Shown: positions 33,627 through 40,361 of the stretch, piece by piece | How positions within the stretch are numbered: position 1 is the first letter of the stretch | Layout of the letters: every line of letters starts with the position of its first letter | Source of the DNA: Pseudomonadota bacterium | GTDB lineage: Bacteria; Pseudomonadota; Alphaproteobacteria; Rhodobacterales; Rhodobacteraceae | Assembly (NCBI GenBank): GCA_963205235.1 | Contig: CAUJIP010000062.1 | Location: 1-40,361 of the forward strand | Length of the DNA: 40,361 bases | Reading direction: 5' to 3' | Notes under the pieces: model-generated | Databases searched by the model: none | Seen by the model: the letters and a program-made list of their open reading frames with translations, nothing else | Told to the model about the DNA's origin: nothing | Program-made: the position numbers and the translations under genes

Positions 33627-34544
33627 TCAGCGTGCCAGCAGCGCGTCAATCTCGGACCGGGCGGGCATCGACGGGGCGGTGCCGGGGCGGGTGACGGAAA
33701 TCCCGGCCGTGGCGCAGCCAAAGCGCACGGCGTCGATCACATCGCGACCCTCGGCCAGCGCAACGGCAAAGCCGCCATTGAACGCATCGCCTGCACCTGT
33801 GGTTTCGACCACCGGTCCGGCAGAGATCACCGGCACATGCACCGACTGGAGGGCATCGTGATACAAGGCACCCTTGTCACCCAGCGTAATCACCACGGCT
33901 TTCACACCCTTGGCCAACAGCGCAGCGGCGGCAAGCTTAGCCTCGTCAACCGAAGTGACCGGCAGGCCGGTAAGCGCCTCAGCCTCGGATTCGTTGGGGG
34001 TGACATAGTCGCACAGCGCCAGCATCTCATCCGACAGGCTGGCTGCCGGGGCGGGGTTCAGGATGGTGGTCACGCCAGCCGCGCGGGCAATCTGCAAACC
34101 GCGCAGGGCGGCGGGGATCGGCTGCTCCAACTGGGTGACAAAGATCGCAGCCGAGCGGATGAGATCCGCCTTGGCATCGACATCCTGCGCCGAAACACGG
34201 CCCGCAGCACCGGGGGCGACGATGATCGCGTTGTTGCCGGTGGCGTTTTCGATGAAGATATAGGCCGCCCCGGTATAGCTTTCGGTATCCACCTTCACCT
34301 CGGGCATGACGCCCGCCTTGGCCCAGGTCGCATGGGCGATATCGGCAAAGGCGTCGGCCCCCAGCCGGGTGATGAAATGGACCTTACCCCCGGCCATCGC
34401 CGCTGCGACGGACTGGTTCGACCCCTTCCCCCCCGGCCCCAGCACGAAAGAATTGCCAAGGATGGTTTCACCCATCTTCGGCTGACGTTCGGCGCGATAG
34501 GCGGTGTCGGCAACAAAGATGCCAAGGATGACAATCGGTTTCAT
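33627..34544 (-). CDS. Ribokinase-family (PfkB) carbohydrate kinase
   Basis: This is a 305-aa sugar kinase. The GGKGSNQSVAAA motif (about 38-49) and the GAGDAFNGGFAVALAEG anion-hole segment with catalytic Asp253 (GAGD 250-253) define the PfkB/ribokinase family. The N-terminal sugar-contact stretch reads GIFVADTAYRAERQPKMGET, whereas true ribokinases have GSxNxD, so ribose specificity is doubtful. The ATG at 34544 has GGAAGG upstream; a start seven codons earlier would overlap the mutarotase gene. It is last of three minus-strand genes in the sugar locus and would phosphorylate the imported sugar or a product of it. Confidence 0.88.
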   Translation of the reverse strand: MKPIVILGIFVADTAYRAERQPKMGETILGNSFVLGPGGKGSNQSVAAAMAGGKVHFITRLGADAFADIAHATWAKAGVMPEVKVDTESYTGAAYIFIENATGNNAIIVAPGAAGRVSAQDVDAKADLIRSAAIFVTQLEQPIPAALRGLQIARAAGVTTILNPAPAASLSDEMLALCDYVTPNESEAEALTGLPVTSVDEAKLAAAALLAKGVKAVVITLGDKGALYHDALQSVHVPVISAGPVVETTGAGDAFNGGFAVALAEGRDVIDAVRFGCATAGISVTRPGTAPSMPARSEIDALLAR

Positions 34545-34561
34545 GACACAGGCCTTCCGTT

Positions 34562-35014
34562 TCAAGCGTCAGGCGGGATCACGCCCTTGCGGAGCATGAA
34601 GCAGCCGTAGAACCGGCGTTCCCCGGTCTGGATCACGGCATAGGCCTGGCGCGCCATGTCGTAAAAGGCAAAACGCTCGATTCCGATCATCGGACGCGCC
34701 CGGCCTTCGGCAGAATCGATTTCGGCCTGCACCTCGGCCTGAACCGGGGGGACCGACGTCGGATCGCCGACGATTTCCATCCTTCCCGCGAAGTCATCGA
34801 CAAATGTGTCCAGCGGCAAGACCGAAAGGACCGCGTTGACTGCCTGCGCTGCCGTCAGGTTTTCCATTCGCAAAAGCTTGCCCGTCACCGTGGCCCGCGC
34901 CACCTGATCGGCAGGAAAATTGGTGTCTGAAATGATCAGCACATCGCCATGACCCATGGCGCGCAAACAGCCCAGCACCTCGGCATTCAGCCGGTTGTCG
35001 ATTCCCTTGAGCAT
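34562..35014 (-). CDS. RbsD/FucU family sugar mutarotase (FucU type)
   Basis: This is a 150-aa protein that interconverts sugar anomers. Its N-terminus MLKGIDNRLNAEVLGCLRAM continues GHGDVLIISDTNFPA with the conserved GHGD His. The C-terminus RFAFYDMARQAYAVIQTGER followed by RFYGCFMLRKGVIP closely follows E. coli FucU (L-fucose mutarotase) rather than RbsD. It has an AGGGGG site before the ATG at 35014. It lies between the ATPase and the kinase gene. A second FucU-type gene begins at 40243 on the opposite strand of the same locus. Confidence 0.92.
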   Translation of the reverse strand: MLKGIDNRLNAEVLGCLRAMGHGDVLIISDTNFPADQVARATVTGKLLRMENLTAAQAVNAVLSVLPLDTFVDDFAGRMEIVGDPTSVPPVQAEVQAEIDSAEGRARPMIGIERFAFYDMARQAYAVIQTGERRFYGCFMLRKGVIPPDA

Positions 35015-35040
35015 GGACGTTCCCCCTTGGATGCGCTGGT

Positions 35041-36090
35041 CTAGATCCGCTGGCCCGTGGCCTTGTCGAAAAGGTGCGACGCGGCGGAATCGGGCGCAAG
35101 GGTGATTGTGGCGCCGGGGGCAAAAGCCACCCGGTTCCTGAACACAGCCGTAAGTTCGCGTCCGGCCAGCCGAACCACCACATGGGTCTCGGACCCCGTC
35201 GGTTCGATCACGGCGACTTTGCCGGTCACGCCTTCGGCCGCCTCGTGCAGATGTTCGGGACGGATGCCATAGATCACCTCGCGCCCCTCGTCCGAAGCGA
35301 CCCCGGCTGGCAGTGGCAGGCGAGTGCCGCCCACGTCAACCATGCCGCCTGTGATCCGCCCCTCCAGCAGGTTCATCGACGGGCTGCCGATAAAGGCCGC
35401 AACGAAGGCGTTGGCCGGGCGATCATAAAGTTCCAGCGGTGCGCCGACCTGTTCGATCCGGCCGCCCTGCATGACCACGATCTGGTCGGCCATGGTCATC
35501 GCCTCGATCTGGTCATGGGTGACATAGACCGTGGTCGTCTTGAGCCGCTGGTGCAGTTCCTTGATTTCGGTCCGCATCTGCACGCGCAGCTTGGCGTCAA
35601 GGTTTGACAGCGGTTCGTCGAACAGGAACACCTGCGGATCGCGCACGATGGCGCGGCCCATCGCGACACGCTGGCGCTGGCCGCCCGACAGGGCGCGGGG
35701 ATAGCGGTCAAGATAGGGGGTCAGGCCCAGAATGCCCGCCGCATGTTCCACCTTGGTCCGGATCGCGGCGGCGTCCATCCCGCGCATCTTCAGGGCAAAA
35801 CCCATGTTCGCGCCCACGGTCTTGTGCGGGTAAAGGGCGTAGTTCTGGAACACCATCGCGATGTCCCGTTCGGACGGGGGCAGGTTGTTCACCCGCGTCG
35901 TCCCGATCAACACATCGCCGCCGGTCACTTCCTCCAGCCCCGCGATCATCCGCAGGAGGGTGGATTTGCCACAGCCGGAGGGGCCGACGAGCACCACGAA
36001 AGCCCCATCCGGAATGTCCAGATCAAGCCCATGGATGACCTGCATTCCCCCATAGTTCTTGCGCAACGCGCGGATCGTGACTTCGGCCAA
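35041..36090 (-). CDS. CUT1-family sugar ABC transporter ATP-binding protein (MalK/UgpC type)
   Basis: This is a 349-aa ATPase that energises the two permeases encoded on the other strand. Motifs are Walker [10 protein letters not shown] (36-44), LSGGQRQRV (134-142), Walker B VFLFDEP (154-160), D-loop LSNLDAK and switch His192 in YVTHD. The C-terminal 120 residues form the MalK-like TOBE domain ([28 protein letters not shown]). The start is TTG at 36090 preceded by AGAGGAG; no ATG fits. It is first of three minus-strand genes, divergent from the binding protein. Confidence 0.94.
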   Translation of the reverse strand: MAEVTIRALRKNYGGMQVIHGLDLDIPDGAFVVLVGPSGCGKSTLLRMIAGLEEVTGGDVLIGTTRVNNLPPSERDIAMVFQNYALYPHKTVGANMGFALKMRGMDAAAIRTKVEHAAGILGLTPYLDRYPRALSGGQRQRVAMGRAIVRDPQVFLFDEPLSNLDAKLRVQMRTEIKELHQRLKTTTVYVTHDQIEAMTMADQIVVMQGGRIEQVGAPLELYDRPANAFVAAFIGSPSMNLLEGRITGGMVDVGGTRLPLPAGVASDEGREVIYGIRPEHLHEAAEGVTGKVAVIEPTGSETHVVVRLAGRELTAVFRNRVAFAPGATITLAPDSAASHLFDKATGQRI

Positions 36091-36379
36091 ACGCCTGCTC
36101 CTCTGGAACCGTTGTGAAATTTCTATCCCAGCAAGACCGGGTCTGTCTATCCGCTGACCATACTAACATGTTAGAATCTTGACAGGGCCTTGCGGCCTTG
36201 CGAAGCTGCCCAAAGGCAAGCTGCCGAACAGGGGATTGGGAGACCCCGGGAAGATTCTGCTCAGTCTGCGGATCGCCACAAGGACGACTGCAGGGTGGCG
36301 TTTCCAGTGATCAAAGAAAACACTCATCTTGCCTGCGTCGGCAAAGCCGGTCCGGGCAGTTCCAAAGGGAGGAGCTATC
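36091..36379. other. Divergent control region of the sugar locus
   Basis: This 289-bp spacer lies between the ATPase (minus) and the binding protein (plus). It holds a perfect 12-bp palindrome and, 4 bp to its right, an exact TTGACA (36179-36184) with no good -10 at 16-18 bp. A weak promoter needing an activator would fit. No credible gene is present. Confidence 0.6.
36163..36174. promoter_or_regulatory. Perfect 12-bp palindrome, candidate operator
   Basis: CTAACATGTTAG is its own reverse complement. It sits between the two arms of the sugar locus next to a TTGACA box. The symmetry and size suit a dimeric repressor. No regulator gene for it lies within the window. Confidence 0.55.
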
Positions 36380-38011
36380 TTGAAGGTCGATCTTTACGAG
36401 GCCATTACGCGCGCCAGACTCAGCCGCCGCAACATGCTGCGCGGCACGGCTGCGCTGGGCGCGATGGCCGTCATGCCAAAGGTCATGGGCGTTGGTCCGG
36501 CGATGGCGCAGGATTCTGTCCGGGCGCAGATCCTGGCGATTCCGGGTGTGGGCATGGGCAGCCCGACCGATGCCGACTGGCAGAAGGTTGGCGAGCTTTG
36601 CCTTGCAGCCACCAAGGCCAACGTGGCCGAGGGTGAGTTTGCCGGAGTCGAGCTGACGTTCCTTGGCCTGAACAACCAGAACCTGCACAACTTCCTGTTC
36701 CGTGGGTTCCTGAAACCTTGGGAGGCCTATACCGGCGCCAAGATCAACTGGATCGACCTTGCGCAGGCCGACTACAACCCGCGGCTCCAGCAGTCGATCG
36801 CCACGGGCACCGTCGATTTCGACATCGTCGAGATGGGTGCGCCATTCGAGGGCGACACCGCGTCGAAGGGGCTTCTGGACGAAATGCCCGACTGGGTGAA
36901 GACCCAGATCGAGGCGGACGACCTTGTGGGCTATCTCCAGCCGCCGGTCGGGACGTGGAACGGCAAGACCTACCGCATCAACATCGACGGCGACTGCCAT
37001 ACCTTCTCGTACCGGAAGGACTATTTCGGCGAGGGTGCCATCGGCGGGGCCGAAGTGCCGAAGACCTGGCAGGACGTCAACGCCGTGTCCAAGGCGCTTG
37101 TCGGCCAGACCGACCCGCTGACCGGCCTGCCGGCCTATGGCTACCTTGACCCGCTGAAGGGCTGGGGCGGCTTTGGCTTCTACTTCGTGGCAAACCGTGC
37201 GACCGCCTATGTCAAGCATCCCGACGACCGGGCATGGCTGTTCGATCCGGAAACCATGAAGCCGCGTGTCAACAACCCGGGCTGGGTCCAGGCCTTCCAG
37301 GACGTGATGGACCTGATCGCTGCGGGTGCCTACCCGGCCGACCAGATCAACGCCGACCCCGGCACCACGGCGTTCAGCCAGTTCCTTGCCGGGACGGGCT
37401 CCATGCTGATGTGGTGGGGCGACGTGGGCTCGAACGCGCGCACCTCGGACACGTCCGTCGTGGGCGACGTGGTGGGCTTCGGGATCAACCCCGGCTCGAC
37501 CCGCCGCTACAACTCGGTGGCCGGAGCCTGGGAAGAGACTGCGAACGAAGCGCCGCTTATGGCCTATATCGGCTGGGGCATCTACGTCACCTCGCGCGTT
37601 TCCGGCGACGAGAAGAAGCGCAAGGCGGCATGGTCCGCGGCAGCGCATCTTGGCGGCAAGGACCTGTCCCTGTGGACTGCGGCCTATCCGTCGGGCTTCC
37701 AGCCCTATCGCAACTCGCACTTCCAGTACGACGAATGGGAAGCTGCGGGTTACGACCGGGCCTTTGTCGAAGACTACCTCGGCTCGAACGCGGACAGCTA
37801 CAACCATCCGAACGCCGCGATCGAACCGCGTATCCCCGGCATCTTCCAGTACTACTCGGTCGCCGAGGATGAACTGGCCAAGGGCTATGCCGGTCAATAC
37901 GCATCGGCACAGGAAACCGCCGACGCGATTGCCGCCGCCTGGGAGAAGATCACCGACCAGATCGGCCGCGACAGCCAGATTGCGCTTTATAAGGCGTCCC
38001 TGGGGATGTGA
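36380..38011 (+). CDS. Sugar ABC transporter substrate-binding protein, Tat-exported
   Basis: This is a 543-aa periplasmic solute-binding protein of the large family-1 type used with CUT1 permeases. The TTG start at 36380 has a strong GGGAGGAG site; an upstream in-frame TTG at 36329 lacks one. A twin-arginine signal (LSRRNMLRGTAALGAMAV) lies at about 11-28, with likely cleavage after AMA near residue 44. The mature protein has GVELTFLGLNNQN, FLKPWEAYTGAKINWID and GTVDFDIVEMGAPFEG in lobe I. Trp/Tyr-rich segments in lobe II (GYLDPLKGWGGFGFYF, MLMWWGDVGSN) suit sugar stacking. At 543 aa it is longer than typical 420-aa sugar-binding proteins. The substrate is not readable. Confidence 0.9.
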   Translation: MKVDLYEAITRARLSRRNMLRGTAALGAMAVMPKVMGVGPAMAQDSVRAQILAIPGVGMGSPTDADWQKVGELCLAATKANVAEGEFAGVELTFLGLNNQNLHNFLFRGFLKPWEAYTGAKINWIDLAQADYNPRLQQSIATGTVDFDIVEMGAPFEGDTASKGLLDEMPDWVKTQIEADDLVGYLQPPVGTWNGKTYRINIDGDCHTFSYRKDYFGEGAIGGAEVPKTWQDVNAVSKALVGQTDPLTGLPAYGYLDPLKGWGGFGFYFVANRATAYVKHPDDRAWLFDPETMKPRVNNPGWVQAFQDVMDLIAAGAYPADQINADPGTTAFSQFLAGTGSMLMWWGDVGSNARTSDTSVVGDVVGFGINPGSTRRYNSVAGAWEETANEAPLMAYIGWGIYVTSRVSGDEKKRKAAWSAAAHLGGKDLSLWTAAYPSGFQPYRNSHFQYDEWEAAGYDRAFVEDYLGSNADSYNHPNAAIEPRIPGIFQYYSVAEDELAKGYAGQYASAQETADAIAAAWEKITDQIGRDSQIALYKASLGM

Positions 38012-38055
38012 CGACATCAAGGGCACCCACGCGGCGCCCTTCAAGCAACGCCGTG

Positions 38056-38078
38056 GGGTGCGCAGTCTTTGCGCACCC
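38056..38078 (+). repeat. Intercistronic hairpin between binding protein and permease genes
   Basis: GGGTGCGCA (38056-38064) pairs perfectly with TGCGCACCC (38070-38078) around GTCTT, followed by TGCTTTTC. The arms share GGTGCGC/GCGCACC with the REP-like element at 17497-17514. Such hairpins after a binding-protein gene commonly stabilise its mRNA or partly terminate transcription before the permeases. Confidence 0.7.
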
Positions 38079-38103
38079 TGCTTTTCCCAGATGGGGCCAC
38101 CCG

Positions 38104-39210
38104 GTGAGCAGCTCAGGCGACCTTCTTCACGTTGTCACGAATGACAGCATTTCGGCCGGGCGTCGAACCTTTGGCCGCGCGATCATCTGGGGGTCTGCCA
38201 TTCTGATGATCCTGATCGCGGCAAGCCAGCTTGCGCAGGTTATGGGCTGGTACGCCTTCGGCTTCGAGAATTGGCGCCCGACGCTGTACGCCTATGTGCT
38301 GTGGGCGATCTGTCTGTGCTGGGGGCAGGTTCTGCAGCACGGCGAACATGGCAAGCGCACGCTGTTCGTGCTGCCTGCCGCGCTGTTCGTCATATCGCTG
38401 ACGGTGTTTCCGCTGCTGTTCGGTCTGATCATCGCCTTTTCGGACTGGAACCTGTCCAGCCCGACGGGACGGCAGTTCAACGGTCTGGCCAATGTGCGGC
38501 AGATGTGGGCCGACCCGTTCTACTGGAACGCCATGTTGAACATGGTCTGGTATGTGCTGGCGATCCTTGTCGAATATGCCATCGCATTTGGTCTTGCCCT
38601 GGCCCTGAACGCCGAAATCCGGGCGCGCAAGTTCTTTCGCGTGGCCTTCCTTCTGCCGCTGATGCTGTCGCCGGTGGCGGTCAGCTGGATGATCGGCAAG
38701 TCGATGCTGGAGCCCCGCTTTGGCCCCATCGCCCGATTGGGCCGACTTCTGGGCTGGGACGACCCGTCGTTCTTTGGCAATCCGTGGATCGCCAAGGCGG
38801 CGATCATGGTGATGGATGCCTGGACCTTCATTCCCTTCATGATGATCATGATCCTGGCTGGCCTGCAGGCCATTCCAAAGGAACTGAACGAGGCCGCCAA
38901 GGTTGACGGTGCCAACGGCTGGCGCGCGTTCTGGGAGGTGACCTTCCCGATGATGCTGCCGGTGTCGATCACCGCGATCCTGATCCGCATCATCTTCAAG
39001 CTGAAGCTGGCCGACATCGTCATCAACGTGACCTCGGGTGGACCCGGAGGGGCGACGGATACCGTCACCTCGTTCATCTTCCGCGAATATCGCGACCGTT
39101 CAAACGTCGGCTATGGCACCTTGCTGGCGATGGTCTATCTTGTGGTCATCGTGATCGCGATGACCGTGCTGATGAAGCTTGCCGACCGATTTGCAAGGCC
39201 TCGGACATGA
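38104..39210 (+). CDS. Sugar ABC transporter permease (CUT1, MalF-like)
   Basis: This is an inner-membrane permease, 368 aa from the GTG at 38104. About eight hydrophobic segments are seen, the first IIWGSAILMILIAASQLAQ. The cytoplasmic EAA loop is EAAKVDGANGWRAFWEVTFP, which contacts the ATPase. Start choice is uncertain. The frame is open back to a GTG at 38008 that overlaps the binding protein stop, but that would place the strong hairpin inside the coding sequence, and the sequence there has no family character. It overlaps the second permease by 4 bp (ATGA). Confidence 0.88.
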   Translation: MSSSGDLLHVVTNDSISAGRRTFGRAIIWGSAILMILIAASQLAQVMGWYAFGFENWRPTLYAYVLWAICLCWGQVLQHGEHGKRTLFVLPAALFVISLTVFPLLFGLIIAFSDWNLSSPTGRQFNGLANVRQMWADPFYWNAMLNMVWYVLAILVEYAIAFGLALALNAEIRARKFFRVAFLLPLMLSPVAVSWMIGKSMLEPRFGPIARLGRLLGWDDPSFFGNPWIAKAAIMVMDAWTFIPFMMIMILAGLQAIPKELNEAAKVDGANGWRAFWEVTFPMMLPVSITAILIRIIFKLKLADIVINVTSGGPGGATDTVTSFIFREYRDRSNVGYGTLLAMVYLVVIVIAMTVLMKLADRFARPRT

Positions 39211-40148
39211 CCGGATCCAGCATGACCACCCCTGACACTCAGATCTTTCACGACAGCCCCACCGACAGCGCCTATCGGGCCAGATGGTGGGCGGGGCGGG
39301 TTGCGGTCTATGGGCTGCTGATCCTTTGGGCGGTCATCTGCCTGTTTCCGGTGTATTGGACGCTGACCACCAGCTTCAAGATGGCCCCTGACGTGATGAA
39401 GGGGCACATGGTTCCGTGGGTCGATTACTCTCCGGCATGGCTGGGCTGGCGATCCTTGGGCCTGTCGCCCGACACGCTTGGCGATGAAAGCACGGTCCGG
39501 GCGGAGTTTCTGAAGCGGTTCTCGAATTCCGCCGTCGTGTCGCTGGCGTCGTCGGTGCTGGCGGTGGTGCTGGGGTCCCTGGCGGCTTATGGGCTGTCGC
39601 GGTTCAGCTACAAGTTCGCCTGGATGCGGAATACCGACATCTCTTTCTTCTTCCTGAGCCAGCTGATCCTGCCGCCCGTCGTGCTCGCCCTGCCGATGCT
39701 GGTCCTTTACAAGGAGCTGGCCTTGCTGGACACGCGGATCGGGTTGATCCTGCTTTACACGCTTTCGGTGCTGCCAATCGTCATCTGGATCATGCGGGAC
39801 CAGTTCTCGTCGATCCCGACCGAGCTGGAAGAGGCGGCGCTGGTCGACGGCTTGTCGATATGGGGGGCGTTCCTGACGATCATCCTGCCCATCGCCCTGC
39901 CGGGGATGGTGGCGGCCTTCATCTTGTCGCTGGTGCTGACCTGGAATGAGTACTTCTTTGCAGCCCTTCTGACCTCGACCCACGCAAACACCCTGCCGGT
40001 GATGGTGGCCAGTCAGACCGGGTCGCAGGGTATCAGCTGGTGGTCGATGGCGGCGCTGTCCTGGGCGGCGATCCTGCCGTTGATCGTGATCGGGGTGGTG
40101 CTGGAAAGGTATATCATCAAGGGAATGGCTGCGGGGGCGGTGAAGTAG
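39207..40148 (+). CDS. Sugar ABC transporter permease (CUT1, MalG-like)
   Basis: This is the 313-aa partner permease with six hydrophobic segments (first AVYGLLILWAVICLFPVYW). The EAA loop is EEAALVDGLSIWGAFLTIILP, and the MalG-like C-terminus ends LERYIIKGMAAGAVK. LTWNEYFFAALLTS is the usual MalG segment near the end. Its start overlaps the stop of the first permease, so the two are coupled. A 94-bp spacer separates it from the second FucU-type gene. Confidence 0.94.
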   Translation: MTGSSMTTPDTQIFHDSPTDSAYRARWWAGRVAVYGLLILWAVICLFPVYWTLTTSFKMAPDVMKGHMVPWVDYSPAWLGWRSLGLSPDTLGDESTVRAEFLKRFSNSAVVSLASSVLAVVLGSLAAYGLSRFSYKFAWMRNTDISFFFLSQLILPPVVLALPMLVLYKELALLDTRIGLILLYTLSVLPIVIWIMRDQFSSIPTELEEAALVDGLSIWGAFLTIILPIALPGMVAAFILSLVLTWNEYFFAALLTSTHANTLPVMVASQTGSQGISWWSMAALSWAAILPLIVIGVVLERYIIKGMAAGAVK

Positions 40149-40225
40149 TGTCCGCGCGTGGACAGGATCTTCTATACAATGAAATCAAAGGCTTGTCTGT
40201 GGGCATTCACGATTTGGTAACGGTC

Positions 40226-40239
40226 TGCACGGCGGTGCA
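40226..40239 (+). promoter_or_regulatory. Small hairpin covering the ribosome site of the second mutarotase gene
   Basis: TGCAC (40226-40230), loop GGCG and GTGCA (40235-40239) form a 5-bp stem. Its loop holds the only purine-rich candidate ribosome site (GGCGG) 7 nt before the ATG. Translational control is a guess. Confidence 0.35.
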
Positions 40240-40242
40240 CAC

Positions 40243-40361
40243 ATGCTGAAAGGGATCGACCAAAGGCTGTCCGCCGAGATCGTCCATGTTCTGATGCTGA
40301 TGGGGCATGGCAACGATCTGGTGATCTGTGACGTGAACCACCCGGCAGCGACGATTGCCAA
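40243..40361 (+). CDS. Second RbsD/FucU family mutarotase (N-terminal part, cut by window end)
   Basis: The first 39 codons read MLKGIDQRLSAEIVHVLMLM, then GHGNDLVICDVNHPAATIA. This lines up residue for residue with the FucU-type protein encoded at 35014-34562 (same MLKGID, RL, AE, MGHG and DxNxPA positions). The conserved GHG His is present. It follows the two permease genes on the plus strand and is probably in the same operon. The two mutarotases share only part of their sequence, so they are paralogues, not a recent duplication. Specificity cannot be judged from the fragment. Confidence 0.85.
   Translation, partial: MLKGIDQRLSAEIVHVLMLMGHGNDLVICDVNHPAATIA

Noticed and set aside
1-40361. 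CRISPR arrays, transposases, integrases or attachment sites
   Set aside because: No regularly spaced repeats and no recombinase-like protein were seen on either strand.

Overview
The window reads as a chromosomal segment of a high-GC alphaproteobacterium, most likely a member of the Rhodobacteraceae (Rhodobacter/Paracoccus/Gemmobacter-like). The reasons are the atpHAGDC gene order, the hisC-tyrA pair, a B12-dependent ribonucleotide reductase, an acuI gene, a sarcosine oxidase/dimethylglycine dehydrogenase operon, and frequent GTG/TTG starts. The assignment rests on gene content and protein character; no 16S or other marker RNA is present.

Layout. 1-3285 (minus): ATP synthase operon atpH-atpA-atpG-atpD, with atpD cut by the window edge. 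3666-8291: a Tat-exported L,D-transpeptidase, a SAM methyltransferase divergent from glyoxalase II (gloB), then clpA. 8461-11263 (minus): a MotA/ExbB-like plus MotB/OmpA-like motor pair with a very long periplasmic coiled coil. 11337-16528: chaC, a DUF2125 protein, an extensin-like protein with tyrA and hisC (minus, coupled), and a yqhA-family membrane protein broken by an in-frame amber codon. 16614-17234 (minus): rpsD with its own terminator, promoter and leader hairpin. 17235-19235: an accessory patch with REP-like palindromes, an AT-richer XRE regulator/ImmA peptidase pair with promoter and operator, and two very small genes. 19312-21282: acuI divergent from a beta-hydroxyacid dehydrogenase. 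21292-24345 (minus): an AT-rich membrane orphan and nrdJ, whose promoter region carries a consensus DnaA box. 24456-25735: DUF1489 and an EamA exporter.

25798-33572 is one tightly overlapping operon: a TetR regulator, soxB-soxD-soxA-soxG (heterotetrameric sarcosine oxidase) and a dimethylglycine-dehydrogenase-like flavoprotein. Together these would demethylate dimethylglycine to sarcosine to glycine, passing one-carbon units to tetrahydrofolate. 33627-40361 is a divergent sugar uptake locus. On the minus strand are a ribokinase-family kinase, a FucU-type mutarotase and a CUT1 ATPase. On the plus strand are a Tat-exported binding protein, two permeases and the start of a second FucU-type mutarotase, cut by the window end. 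A perfect 12-bp palindrome lies between the two arms.

Most of the window is ordinary core genome. The points that deserve attention are the amber-interrupted yqhA, the XRE/ImmA/small-gene patch, the coiled-coil stator pair, the DnaA box at nrdJ, and the doubled FucU mutarotases around a CUT1 transporter. I saw no CRISPR array, tRNA, rRNA, transposase or integrase.
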